Assembly: GCF_006874465.1 (NCBI RefSeq)
Contig: NZ_VIRL01000034.1
Span: forward strand, 1 to 41,452
Reading direction: 5' to 3'
Length of the DNA: 41,452 bases
DNA from: Microbispora bryophytorum
Lineage (GTDB): Bacteria; Actinomycetota; Actinomycetes; Streptosporangiales; Streptosporangiaceae
A program made the translations under genes and the position numbers. This document shows, one piece after another, positions 7,407 to 15,140 of the stretch. The number at the start of each line of letters is the position of its first letter. Within the stretch, counting starts at the first letter, position 1. The notes under the pieces were generated by a model. The model saw only the letters and a list, made by a program, of their open reading frames with translations, was not told the DNA's origin and ran no database searches.

Positions 7407-8558
7407 GTGGGTAGACCACGAAGAAAACTGTCGAAAGCGACGATCGGGCTGATCGTCGCAGCGCTGTCCGCCCTCGTCTCCGCCGTCGTGCTCGCCGCCC
7501 CGGCGTCCGCGCACGGCGCCCCGATGATGCCCGGCAGCCGCACCTACCTGTGCTGGAAGGACGGCACGACCTCGAGCGGAGCCATCCAGCCGAAGAACCC
7601 CGCCTGCGCGGCCGCGGTCGCCAAGGGCGGGACCAACGCGCTGTACAACTGGTTCGCCGTGCTGCGCTCGGACGGCGCCGGCCGGATGTCCGGCTTCATC
7701 CCGGACGGGCAGCTGTGCAGCGGCGGCGCGGTCGTCTACGACTTCAGCGGATTCGACCTCGCCCGCAACGACTGGCCGGTCACCCACCTGACGTCCGGGG
7801 CGACCATCCAGTTCAAGTACAACAAGTGGGCCGCGCACCCCGGCACGTTCCGGTCGTACATCACCAAGGACTCCTGGAGCCCGACCCGCTCGCTGGCCTG
7901 GAGCGACCTGGAGTCGACGCCGTTCGACAGCGTCACCAACCCGCCGAGCGTCGGCTCGGTGGGCACCGAGGACGGCCACTACTACTGGGACGCCCACCTG
8001 CCGTCGGGTAAGAGCGGCCGCCACATCATCTACACCGTGTGGCAGCGCTCGGACAGCAACGAGACGTTCTACAGCTGCTCCGACGTCGTCTTCGACGGCG
8101 GCAACGGCCAGGTGACCGGTGTCGGAGACTCGGGCAACCCGAGCCCCAGCCCCTCTCCCACCCGGCCCGCCTCCCCGTCGCCGTCCCCCGTCACCACGCC
8201 CAACACCTCGCCGAGCCCGCGGGTCAGCCCGTCGCCCAGCCCGTCGCCGAACCCCGGCGGCGGCGGCGCCTGCTCGGCCACCTACAAGGTCGTCAGCTCG
8301 TGGGGAGGCGGATACCAGGGTGAGGTGACGGTGAAGGCCGGCTCCTCGTCCATCAGCAGCTGGACCGCCAGTTGGACTCAACCGAGCGGCTCGACAATCA
8401 CGCAGGTCTGGAACGGCACGCTCAGCCAATCCGGCAGCAACGTCAGCGTGACGAACGTGAACTACAACGGCAGTCTGGGCGCCGGCGCCTCGACCACGTT
8501 CGGCTTCCTGGCCAACGGGTCGAGCGGCAGCACCCCGACGCTGTCCTGCTCGGCCTGA
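7407..8558 (+). CDS. Secreted AA10 lytic polysaccharide monooxygenase with CBM2
   Basis: This copper enzyme oxidatively cuts crystalline cellulose or chitin outside the cell. The signal peptide (residues 1-35, ending APASA) releases His36 as the mature N terminus, as the copper histidine brace requires. The second brace histidine is His144 (WAAHPGTF), with Phe221 (NETFYSC) as likely axial residue. The AA10 domain covers about 36-235. A Pro/Ser/Thr linker (about 243-285) leads to a CBM2-type module (about 288-383, CSATYKVVSSWGGGYQGEV). GTG 7407 has GAAAGG eight bases upstream. The gene lies opposite to dxr and ispG in the position where the M50 protease gene is usually found. A CBM2 and similarity to cellulose-active AA10 proteins favour cellulose, but chitin cannot be excluded. 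Confidence 0.93.
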   Translation: MGRPRRKLSKATIGLIVAALSALVSAVVLAAPASAHGAPMMPGSRTYLCWKDGTTSSGAIQPKNPACAAAVAKGGTNALYNWFAVLRSDGAGRMSGFIPDGQLCSGGAVVYDFSGFDLARNDWPVTHLTSGATIQFKYNKWAAHPGTFRSYITKDSWSPTRSLAWSDLESTPFDSVTNPPSVGSVGTEDGHYYWDAHLPSGKSGRHIIYTVWQRSDSNETFYSCSDVVFDGGNGQVTGVGDSGNPSPSPSPTRPASPSPSPVTTPNTSPSPRVSPSPSPSPNPGGGGACSATYKVVSSWGGGYQGEVTVKAGSSSISSWTASWTQPSGSTITQVWNGTLSQSGSNVSVTNVNYNGSLGAGASTTFGFLANGSSGSTPTLSCSA

Positions 8559-8572
8559 CCCCGTCGGCCCGC

Positions 8573-8601
8573 GGCGCGGCCCGCCTGACCCGGGTCGCGC
8601 C
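8573..8601. terminator. GC-rich hairpin between the convergent LPMO and dxr genes
   Basis: GGCGCG (8573-8578) pairs with CGCGCC (8596-8601), and an inner GACCCGGGTC palindrome lies between them. It is the only structure in the 51-bp gap between the two stop codons. There is no T-run, so this is a weak call. Confidence 0.3.
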
Positions 8602-8609
8602 ACGGGCTC

Positions 8610-9797
8610 CTAGCTCGTCAGTTTGGCCGCCCGCGCCCTCGCCCACGCGTCCGCCGCGAGTACCTCCTCCACGGACGCCGCCGGGCCGGGGGTGTGGGCG
8701 GCCACCACGCTCTCCACCGTGTCCACGATGCCGAGGAACGGCAGGGCGCCCTTCAGGAACGCCTCCACGCACACCTCGTTCGCCGCGTTGTAGACCGCCG
8801 GCGCCGTGCCCCCCAGGGCGCCCACGTGACGGGCCAGCGCGACCGACGGGAACGCCTCGTCGTCGAGCGGCTCGAAGGTCCAGGTGTGGGCGGTGGTCCA
8901 GTCGACCGCCCGGGCCGCGCCGGGCACCCGGTCGGGGTAGGCCAGCGCGAGCGAGATCGGCAGCCGCATGTCGGGCGGGCTCGCCTGCGCGATCGTCGAG
9001 CCGTCGGCGAACTCCACCATCGAGTGGATGATCGACTGCGGGTGGACCACCACCTCGATCCGGTCGAACCCGATGTCGAACAGCAGATGGGCCTCGATCA
9101 CCTCCAGGCCCTTGTTGACGAGCGTCGCCGAGTTCACCGTGATGACCGGGCCCATGCTCCAGGTCGGGTGGTTCAGCGCCATCTCCGGGGTCACGTCCGT
9201 CAGCTCGGCCCGCCTCCTGCCCCGGAACGGGCCGCCGCTCGCCGTCACCACCAGCCGCCGTACGGCCGCAGGGTCGGCCCCGCCCGGCCCGGCCGCCCAC
9301 AGACACTGGGCGAGCGCGGAGTGCTCGGAGTCCACGGGAATCATCTGCCCCGGCCCGGCAAGGCGCTTGACCAGCGGGCCGCCCACGATCAGCGACTCCT
9401 TGTTGGCCAGTGCGAGCGTCCGGCCCGCCTCCAGCGCGGCGAGTGTGGAGGTCAGCCCCAGGGCCCCGGTGATGCCGTTGAGCACGATGTCGCAGGGCGA
9501 CGCCGCGACCTCCGCCACCCCCTCCGGGCCCGCCAGCACCCTCGCCCGCGCGCCCGCCGCCGACAGCGCCTCGCGCAGCGCCGGTACGGCCGCCGGGTCG
9601 GCGACCGCCACCGCCTCGGCCCCGAAGTCGGCCGCCTGCCTCGCCAGCAGGTCGACCCGGCCGCCGCCCGCGGCGAGCGCGGTCACGCGGAACCGTCCGG
9701 GGGCGTTGGCGACGACGTCGAGAGCCTGGGTGCCGATGGAGCCGGTCGAACCCAGCACGACGACAGACCGGGGCTGCGGCAGGGATTGGGAGCTCAT
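8610..9797 (-). CDS. dxr: 1-deoxy-D-xylulose 5-phosphate reductoisomerase
   Basis: Dxr converts DXP to methylerythritol phosphate with NADPH, the first committed step of the non-mevalonate pathway. The 395-residue protein shows the N-terminal dinucleotide motif [18 protein letters not shown] (about 12-29), [11 protein letters not shown] (substrate and metal region), PVDSEHSA with acidic metal ligands, the ASGGPF loop and NHPTWSMGP. All are normal for the family. ATG 9797 (MSSQSLPQ) is chosen: GGAGAC lies about ten bases upstream, and the longer open frame to 9914 lacks family similarity. In most actinobacteria an M50 protease gene and then ispG follow directly; here the LPMO gene intervenes. 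Confidence 0.96.
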   Translation of the reverse strand: MSSQSLPQPRSVVVLGSTGSIGTQALDVVANAPGRFRVTALAAGGGRVDLLARQAADFGAEAVAVADPAAVPALREALSAAGARARVLAGPEGVAEVAASPCDIVLNGITGALGLTSTLAALEAGRTLALANKESLIVGGPLVKRLAGPGQMIPVDSEHSALAQCLWAAGPGGADPAAVRRLVVTASGGPFRGRRRAELTDVTPEMALNHPTWSMGPVITVNSATLVNKGLEVIEAHLLFDIGFDRIEVVVHPQSIIHSMVEFADGSTIAQASPPDMRLPISLALAYPDRVPGAARAVDWTTAHTWTFEPLDDEAFPSVALARHVGALGGTAPAVYNAANEVCVEAFLKGALPFLGIVDTVESVVAAHTPGPAASVEEVLAADAWARARAAKLTS

Positions 9798-10025
9798 TCC
9801 CTCATTGTCTCCGAGACGGTCCGCCGGCCCGCAACGGCACGCGCCGTACGCGGAACCGCCGGAGCTGACGCGGAAGGTGCTGCGCAGAAAGGTGCAGGGG
9901 AGAAAGCAGCACATATATGCCCGAATCTGCCCATAACCGTATTGGCAGATTGCGCGAAACCAGGGTGTAGGCGTCGCTACTTTCCCACGTCAGGACATCT
10001 CGCCTCGTTTCAGGCATCCCGACAT

Positions 10026-10030
10026 GGAGG
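10026..10030 (+). promoter_or_regulatory. Ribosome-binding site of the first trypsin-like protease
   Basis: GGAGG stands nine bases before ATG 10040 and fixes the start. The 242-bp divergent gap 9798-10039 must hold promoters for dxr and this gene. I see no further clear operator in it. Confidence 0.6.
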
Positions 10031-10039
10031 TAGCCAGGC

Positions 10040-11161
10040 ATGCACCCCAGGGCACGACGTCTCGCCGTTCTCGCGGTCCCCGCCCTCGCCGCGGCGGGGG
10101 CGATGCTCCCCGCCGCTCACGGCGCCGCGGCCACCGTGACGGGAACCGTCACGCGGTCGGCCGCCGCCGGTCCCCGGCCCGCCGTACACGAGGCGGCCGA
10201 CACGGCGACGGAGCAGCGCACGGTCAAAAAGTTCTGGACCGTCGCGCGGATGGAGACCGCGAAGCCGCTCGACGCCCCCGGCGCCGGCGACCGGCACTTC
10301 GCGGCGGCCGGCTCCACGGGCGGCTCGGCCCGCTCAGCGCCAGCCGAGGTGCCCGCCGAGGCGCCCGCCGGGGTGTCCGCTGAGGTGCCCGCTGACGCCT
10401 CCGCCGCGCGGCCCCCCACCGTCGCCCCGTCGCTGACCGCCGCGGCCCGTGTCTCCTCGCGGACCTCCGGCTCGTCCTGGACGGCGGGCGGGACGGTGGC
10501 GAAGACAACGGGAAGGGTGTTCTTCACGGTCACGGCCGGATCGGACGCCGGGCGGAACGCCTCCTGCTCGGGCACCGCCGTCACCAGCGCCAACAAGAGC
10601 GTGGTCATCACCGCGGGCCACTGCGTGAAGCTGAACGGCGCCTTCCACGCCAACTGGGTCTTCGTCCCGGGTTACGACCAGGGCGACAGGCCCCACGGCA
10701 CCTGGCCGGCGATCACCCTGCTCACCACCGCGCAGTGGAACTCCGGCGAGAACATGAACTACGACGTCGCCGCCGCCGTCGTCGCGCCGCAGGGCGGCAA
10801 GAGCCTCACCGACGTCGTCGGGGGGCAGGGCGTCGCGTTCAACCAGCCGCGCGGGCGCCAGACGTACGCCTTCGGCTACCCCGCGGGCGGGCCCTACGAC
10901 GGGTCGAAGCTGGTCTACTGCAGCGGGCGGACCTTCGACGACTACCTCAGCTCACAGGACCAGGGGCTGAGCTGCGGCATGACCGGCGGCGCCAGCGGCG
11001 GCCCGTGGTTCCTCAACTTCAGCGAGCGCACCGGCGGGGGCCTGCTCAACTCGGTGAACAGCTTCAAGTACAACTTCGCGTCCTACTGGATGTTCGGCCC
11101 CTACTTCGGCCCGGAGGCCGAGGCGGTCTACAACACGGCCCAGAAGGCGGCCCTCACCTGA
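10040..11161 (+). CDS. Secreted trypsin-fold serine protease (V8/glutamyl-endopeptidase-like), copy 1
   Basis: A 373-residue preproprotein. The signal peptide is about 1-29 (MHPRARR, then a hydrophobic core to AAHGAA). A long propeptide or linker includes an Ala/Pro/Glu-rich stretch (about 100-125, AEVPAEAPAGVSAEVPADAS). The catalytic domain (about 145-373) has His194 (TAGHC), Asp242 (NYDVA) and Ser319 (GGASGGPW). Disulfide cysteines are likely (CSG near 176, C195, C294, C312). The protease acts outside the cell on protein substrates; specificity is not readable. It is followed by a hairpin and then a paralogue on the same strand. GGAGG at spacing nine supports the start. Confidence 0.9.
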   Translation: MHPRARRLAVLAVPALAAAGAMLPAAHGAAATVTGTVTRSAAAGPRPAVHEAADTATEQRTVKKFWTVARMETAKPLDAPGAGDRHFAAAGSTGGSARSAPAEVPAEAPAGVSAEVPADASAARPPTVAPSLTAAARVSSRTSGSSWTAGGTVAKTTGRVFFTVTAGSDAGRNASCSGTAVTSANKSVVITAGHCVKLNGAFHANWVFVPGYDQGDRPHGTWPAITLLTTAQWNSGENMNYDVAAAVVAPQGGKSLTDVVGGQGVAFNQPRGRQTYAFGYPAGGPYDGSKLVYCSGRTFDDYLSSQDQGLSCGMTGGASGGPWFLNFSERTGGGLLNSVNSFKYNFASYWMFGPYFGPEAEAVYNTAQKAALT

Positions 11162-11174
11162 TTCACCGAAAGTA

Positions 11175-11197
11175 ACCACGAGAGCACTTCTCGTGGT
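11175..11197 (+). terminator. Hairpin between the two protease genes
   Basis: ACCACGAGA (11175-11183) and TCTCGTGGT (11189-11197) form a perfect 9-bp stem with a 5-base loop, 14 bases after the first protease stop. It has no T-run. It may attenuate or end transcription before the second protease gene. Confidence 0.5.
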
Positions 11198-11212
11198 CCA
11201 CACTCGGGAGCC

Positions 11213-12322
11213 ATGACTCCGAGCCTCCCCTTGCTTGCCGTCGCCACCCTCGTCACCGGACTCCTGGGAGCCCCCGGCCGGGAGGTCTCCCCGGTGGGAG
11301 ACGTCGTGGAGCACGTGGCCGGGCACGCCTCCGGAACCTACTGGACGCCGCAGCGGATGGCGCGGGCGGTCCCGATCGGGCTGCTGGGGGGCCTCCAGAA
11401 GATCACGACCGCCGGGCCCGGCGCCCCGTCGGTACTGCCGCCGGCCACTCCCTCGGGATCGGTGCTGCCGCCTGTCGCCAGGACCGCCCTGCCGCCCGTC
11501 GCTCACGCCGCCCTACTGCCGGCCGCGGGAGCGGTCCTCGCCCCCGGCCAGGCGGCGCGCAGGTCCACCGGAACGGCCGGGACGACCCGGACAACGGGGA
11601 CGGCCAGGACACGGCAGGCGGCGGCGATGCCCCCGGCGACGACGAGCGGCACGCGCTGGGCGGCGGGCGGCTCGGTGACGAGGACGACCGGCAGGGTCTT
11701 CCTCACGCTGAACGAGGTGGACTTCTCCTGCTCCGCCAGCGCCGTGCACGGCGCGAACAGGGACCTGGTCGTCACCGCGGGACACTGCGTCAAGGACGGC
11801 GCCGGGGACTGGGCGGAGAACTGGACCTTCGTCCCCGGATACGACGAAGGGCGGCAGCCGTACGGCGCCTTCCCGGCACGGCGGATGTTCGTGGCCGGGC
11901 CCTGGTCGCGGTCCGGGAACGACGACTACGACGTGGGCATGGTCGCCGTGGACGACCGGGACGGGCGGCACCTGACCGACCTGGTGGGCGGACAGCCCAT
12001 CGCCTTCGACCCGCCCCGAAGCCGCCGGACCTACGGGTTCGGGTTCCCCGCGGATCCCCCGTACGACGGCGAGCGACTGCTGTACTGCGCGGGCGTCCCC
12101 CACGGCGACCCGCAGGGGCAGACCCGCGATCAGGGCCTGCGTTGCAACCTCACGGCGGGGGCCAGCGGCGGGCCCTGGCTCAGCGGCTTCGACCCGGTCT
12201 CGGGCCGGGGCACGCTGACGTCCGTCAGCAGCTTCAAGTACAGCAATGACCACCGCACGATGTACGGCCCCTACTTCGGCTCCGCCGTACGCGATCTGTA
12301 CCGCACCGCCGAGCGGGCGTAA
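11213..12322 (+). CDS. Secreted trypsin-fold serine protease, copy 2
   Basis: A 369-residue paralogue of the preceding protease. The hydrophobic N terminus (about 1-20) lacks the usual positive charges, so its signal peptide is weaker than that of copy 1. A Pro/Ala/Thr-rich pro-region (about 65-150) precedes the catalytic domain with His191 (TAGHC), Asp240 (DDYDVG) and Ser318 (AGASGGPW). Shared segments include WAAGGSVTRTTGRVF, FVPGYD and SSFKY, so the pair arose by tandem duplication, with rapidly diverged pro-regions. ATG 11213 follows GGGAG by about six bases. An in-frame stretch after the TAA keeps a coding-like codon pattern to TGA 12401-12403 (see findings). Confidence 0.88.
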   Translation: MTPSLPLLAVATLVTGLLGAPGREVSPVGDVVEHVAGHASGTYWTPQRMARAVPIGLLGGLQKITTAGPGAPSVLPPATPSGSVLPPVARTALPPVAHAALLPAAGAVLAPGQAARRSTGTAGTTRTTGTARTRQAAAMPPATTSGTRWAAGGSVTRTTGRVFLTLNEVDFSCSASAVHGANRDLVVTAGHCVKDGAGDWAENWTFVPGYDEGRQPYGAFPARRMFVAGPWSRSGNDDYDVGMVAVDDRDGRHLTDLVGGQPIAFDPPRSRRTYGFGFPADPPYDGERLLYCAGVPHGDPQGQTRDQGLRCNLTAGASGGPWLSGFDPVSGRGTLTSVSSFKYSNDHRTMYGPYFGSAVRDLYRTAERA

Positions 12323-12332
12323 CGGAACTCGC

Positions 12333-12381
12333 CGGACCGGGTCAGGCTCGTCGTCATCGCGTACGAGTCGGGGCTGGTCCG
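12333..12381. terminator. Nested inverted repeats between convergent protease and PPK2 genes
   Basis: CGGACC (12333-12338) pairs with GGTCCG (12376-12381), and inside it CTCGT (12347-12351) pairs with ACGAG (12363-12367). It lies between two converging genes, where a bidirectional terminator would be expected. The stems are short and interrupted. Confidence 0.3.
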
Positions 12382-12407
12382 CCCGGGGTGGAAGGTCGGC
12401 TGAGGGG

Positions 12408-13346
12408 TCAGAACGGCGAGAGCGGCTCGGCGTTGTCCTCCTCCACGATGTCGGCCGCGGACCGGACGATCAGGGGGTCGGGCTCGCCCACGACCGAGGC
12501 GTCCTTGTCGTCGTAGTCGTACAGGGACAGGACGTAGCGCATCGCCTCCAGCCTGCCGCGCTTCTTGTCGTTGCTCTTGATGATCGTCCAGGGGGCGTCC
12601 TCGGTGTCGGTGTTGAGGAACATGTCCTCCTTGGCCCGGGTGTACTCGTTCCACCGGTCCAGCGAGGCGAGGTCCATCGGCGACAGCTTCCACTGCCGCA
12701 CGGGGTCCACCTGGCGGATGACGAACCGGGTGCGCTGCTCGGCCCGCGACACCGAGAACCAGAGCTTGACCAGGCGGATGCCGTCGCGCACGAGCATCCG
12801 CTCGAACAGCGGAGCCTGGTACATGAACTCCATGTACTCCTCCGGAGTGCAGAAGCCCATGACCCGCTCGACTCCCGCGCGGTTGTACCAGGACCGGTCG
12901 AACAGCACGATCTCCCCCGCGGCCGGGAGGTGCTCGACGTACCGCTGGAAGTACCACTGGCCGCGCTCGCGCTCGCTGGGCTTCTCCAGCGCCACCACGG
13001 TCGCGCCACGGGGGTTGAGGTGCTCCATGAAGCGCTTGATGGTGCCGCCCTTGCCGGCCGCGTCCCGTCCTTCGAACAGGAGGACCAGGCGGCCGCCGGT
13101 GTCCTTGAGCCAGTACTGCAGCTTCAGCAGCTCGATCTGCAGCAGCCGCTTGTGCCGGTCGTACTCCTGCCGGGAGATGCGGTGGTCGTACGGGTAGTGC
13201 TCGCGCCAGGTGTCCACCGGTCCGCCGTCGGCGCGTACGAGGACGGGATCGTCGTCATCGTCGTCCAGCACCTTCATCCCCGGCGTATGGCGCAGCAGCT
13301 CGACCCCGTCGGGATGCTCTTCCACCTGCTGTGATACTTCCGGCAT
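12408..13346 (-). CDS. ppk2: Polyphosphate kinase 2 family protein
   Basis: PPK2 transfers phosphate between polyphosphate and nucleoside di- or monophosphates. The 312-residue protein has the single-domain class I-like layout: Walker A FEGRDAAGKGGT (91-102), the lid region near EKPSERERGQWYFQRY (121-136), Walker B LFDRSWYNRAGVE (148-160) and KLWFSVS later. Asp95 and Lys99 are kept. An N-terminal extension carries a run of six Asp (28-33). ATG 13346 (MPEVSQQ) is the first plausible start; the frame stays open far upstream only because it runs antisense through the reductase gene. The acidic N terminus and the class suggest ADP or GDP phosphorylation, but substrate choice cannot be read. Confidence 0.92.
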   Translation of the reverse strand: MPEVSQQVEEHPDGVELLRHTPGMKVLDDDDDDPVLVRADGGPVDTWREHYPYDHRISRQEYDRHKRLLQIELLKLQYWLKDTGGRLVLLFEGRDAAGKGGTIKRFMEHLNPRGATVVALEKPSERERGQWYFQRYVEHLPAAGEIVLFDRSWYNRAGVERVMGFCTPEEYMEFMYQAPLFERMLVRDGIRLVKLWFSVSRAEQRTRFVIRQVDPVRQWKLSPMDLASLDRWNEYTRAKEDMFLNTDTEDAPWTIIKSNDKKRGRLEAMRYVLSLYDYDDKDASVVGEPDPLIVRSAADIVEEDNAEPLSPF

Positions 13347-13441
13347 TTCAGGCGTCCCGTTCCCTTGGCCAGCATGTCCGCGGACGTCCTGCTGCCCTAC
13401 GCCGGGTGTCGTACACCACGGCGACCGCTGTTCACACTCCG

Positions 13442-14407
13442 TCAGCGGGAGATCTTGTCGAGGTGATCGGCGACCTCGGGCGGCAGGGCGAGGTCGAGCC
13501 CGGCGAGGTTGCCGCGCAACTGGTCGAGCGTGCGCGGGCCGACGATGACCGAGGTCACCTCCGGCCTGCTCCGCACCCAGGCCAGCGCCACGGCCGCCGG
13601 GGCGACGCCGAGCTCCGCGGCGGCCTCGGCGACGTGCCCGGCGATCGCGAGGTTGGGCTCGTTCAGAAAGCCCTCGGCCCAGGTACGGGCCGCGGGGATG
13701 GGCGACGCCATGAGCCGCCCCAGCCGGGTGTCGGCTCCGGGGGTCTCGCCGGGGCGGTAGCGGCCGGTGAGCACGCCGCCGCCGAGGGGCGACCAGACAA
13801 GCGTGCCGAGCCCGTGCCGCCGGCAGACGGGCAGGATCTCCGCCTCGATGCCCCTGGCCACCAGCGAGTACTCCGGCTGGAGGCTGACGAACGGCGTCCC
13901 GCCGGCCCGCTGCGCGGCCCACTGGGCCTCCACGATCTGGGCCGCGGTGAAGTTCGAGCAGCCGATGTACCGCACCTTGCCCGACCGTACGAATCCGTCC
14001 AGAGTCGCCATGGTCTCCTCGATCGGGGTCGAGTCGTCCCAATGGTGGCACTGGTAGAGGTCGATGTGGTCGGTGCCGAGCCGGCGCAGGCTGGCCTCCA
14101 GCGCCCTGGTGAGGTGGGCCCGGGACAGCCCGCGGTCGTTGGGACCCGGGCCCTGCGGCAGGAACGCCTTGGTGGCGAGCACCACCGAGTCCCGCCTGCC
14201 CCGCACGGCCCGCCCCACGATCCGCTCCGCCTCGCCGCCGTTGTAGCCGTCGGCGGTGTCGATGACGTTCCCGCCCGCCTCCAGGAAGGCGTCCACGATG
14301 CCGGCGGCCTCCGTCTCGTCGCAGCTTCCGGGGGCGCCGAAGTTCATCGTGCCGAGGCATGCCGTGGAGACCCGCAGTCCCGAACGGCCGAGCGTGGCGT
14401 ACTCCAT
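13442..14407 (-). CDS. Aldo/keto reductase
   Basis: A 321-residue NADPH-dependent oxidoreductase of the AKR fold, with the catalytic tetrad Asp50, Tyr55 (DTADGYNGGEAE), Lys80 (LATK) and His121 (YQCHHWDD), and the C-terminal cofactor-binding IVGPRTLDQLRGNL. It probably reduces aldehydes or ketones; the substrate is unknown. ATG 14407 has GGAGG seven bases upstream (GTG 14410 is too close). It is divergently transcribed from a TetR regulator across a 94-bp gap with two palindromic operators, so it is very likely the regulator's target. Confidence 0.92.
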   Translation of the reverse strand: MEYATLGRSGLRVSTACLGTMNFGAPGSCDETEAAGIVDAFLEAGGNVIDTADGYNGGEAERIVGRAVRGRRDSVVLATKAFLPQGPGPNDRGLSRAHLTRALEASLRRLGTDHIDLYQCHHWDDSTPIEETMATLDGFVRSGKVRYIGCSNFTAAQIVEAQWAAQRAGGTPFVSLQPEYSLVARGIEAEILPVCRRHGLGTLVWSPLGGGVLTGRYRPGETPGADTRLGRLMASPIPAARTWAEGFLNEPNLAIAGHVAEAAAELGVAPAAVALAWVRSRPEVTSVIVGPRTLDQLRGNLAGLDLALPPEVADHLDKISR

Positions 14408-14429
14408 CACGTATCCTCCCGTAGTATCA

Positions 14430-14476
14430 GGAACATCTGTTCCGGTTGGCTGGGACGATACGGAACACGTGTTCCG
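14430..14476. promoter_or_regulatory. Two TetR operators, GGAACAnnTGTTCC, between AKR and TetR genes
   Basis: GGAACATCTGTTCC (14430-14443) and CGGAACACGTGTTCCG (14461-14476, a perfect 16-bp palindrome) share the same half-sites, with centres 32 bp apart, about three helical turns. Both lie in the gap between divergent starts (14407 and 14502). They are almost certainly the binding sites of the adjacent TetR regulator. Confidence 0.8.
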
Positions 14477-14501
14477 GCTGTCAAACGCGACGAGGAGGAC
14501 G

Positions 14502-15068
14502 ATGAGCGGCGAAGTCAGGCCCCGGCGTGCCGACGCGCAGCGCAACCGGGAGCGCATCCTGGAGGCGGCCGAAGCCGTGCTGGCCCGCGAAGGGACGTCC
14601 GCGTCGGTGCGCGCGGTCGCCGGGGAGGCGGGGGTGGGGCTCGGCACGATCTACCGGCACTTCCCCACCCAGGAGGCGCTCTACCAAGCGGTGATCATCG
14701 ACCGTACGCGACGGCTCCTGGCGGAGGCGGACCGGCCGTCGCCGGATCCGGGTACGGCCTTCTTCACGTTCCTCGATCGGATCGTGGTGCACGCGGCCCA
14801 GAAGAAGACCGCCGCCGACCTGCTCGCCGGGGCCGGCGTCGATCCCAAGGCCGGGACGGCCGACGTCAGCCGCGACATGCGGCAGGTGATCGGGCGGCTG
14901 CTCACGGCCGCGCAGGAGGCGGACGCGGTGCGGGCCGACCTCCGGATGCCCGAACTGCTGGCCCTGCTGTGCGGGGTGTGCCTGGCGGCCGAACGCGACC
15001 AGTGGAGCGACGAACTGCGCCGTCGTACGCTCGACGTCCTGTTCGACGGCCTGCGCCCCCGCGGCTGA
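14502..15068 (+). CDS. TetR family repressor, divergent from the aldo/keto reductase
   Basis: A 188-residue protein. Its N-terminal helix-turn-helix region (about 14-60) reads RNRERILEAAEAVLAREG ... VGLGTIYRHFPTQEALY, typical TetR. The C-terminal part (about 75-185) is a helical ligand-binding and dimerisation domain; the ligand is unknown. ATG 14502 follows GAGGAGG (14492-14498) closely. Two palindromes in the shared promoter region imply autoregulation and repression of the reductase. Confidence 0.93.
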   Translation: MSGEVRPRRADAQRNRERILEAAEAVLAREGTSASVRAVAGEAGVGLGTIYRHFPTQEALYQAVIIDRTRRLLAEADRPSPDPGTAFFTFLDRIVVHAAQKKTAADLLAGAGVDPKAGTADVSRDMRQVIGRLLTAAQEADAVRADLRMPELLALLCGVCLAAERDQWSDELRRRTLDVLFDGLRPRG

Positions 15069-15079
15069 CCACGACCTTT

Positions 15080-15137
15080 GTCCTGGGGCGACGGTCCTGG
15101 GGCGACGGTCATGAGGCAACCGGTCATGAGGCGACCG
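15080..15137 (+). repeat. Four tandem 14-15-bp repeats between TetR and histidine kinase genes
   Basis: Two identical copies of GTCCTGGGGCGACG (15080-15093, 15094-15107) are followed by two near-identical copies of GTCATGAGGCRACCG (15108-15122, 15123-15137). The array fills almost the whole 72-bp gap between converging stop codons. Its function is unknown. Confidence 0.85.
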
Positions 15138-15140
15138 CTG

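Noticed and set aside
12408..14360. A 650-codon minus-strand frame that could suggest a PPK2 fusion protein
   Set aside because: The upstream half runs in the wrong frame of the aldo/keto reductase gene and has no family similarity; PPK2 starts at 13346.
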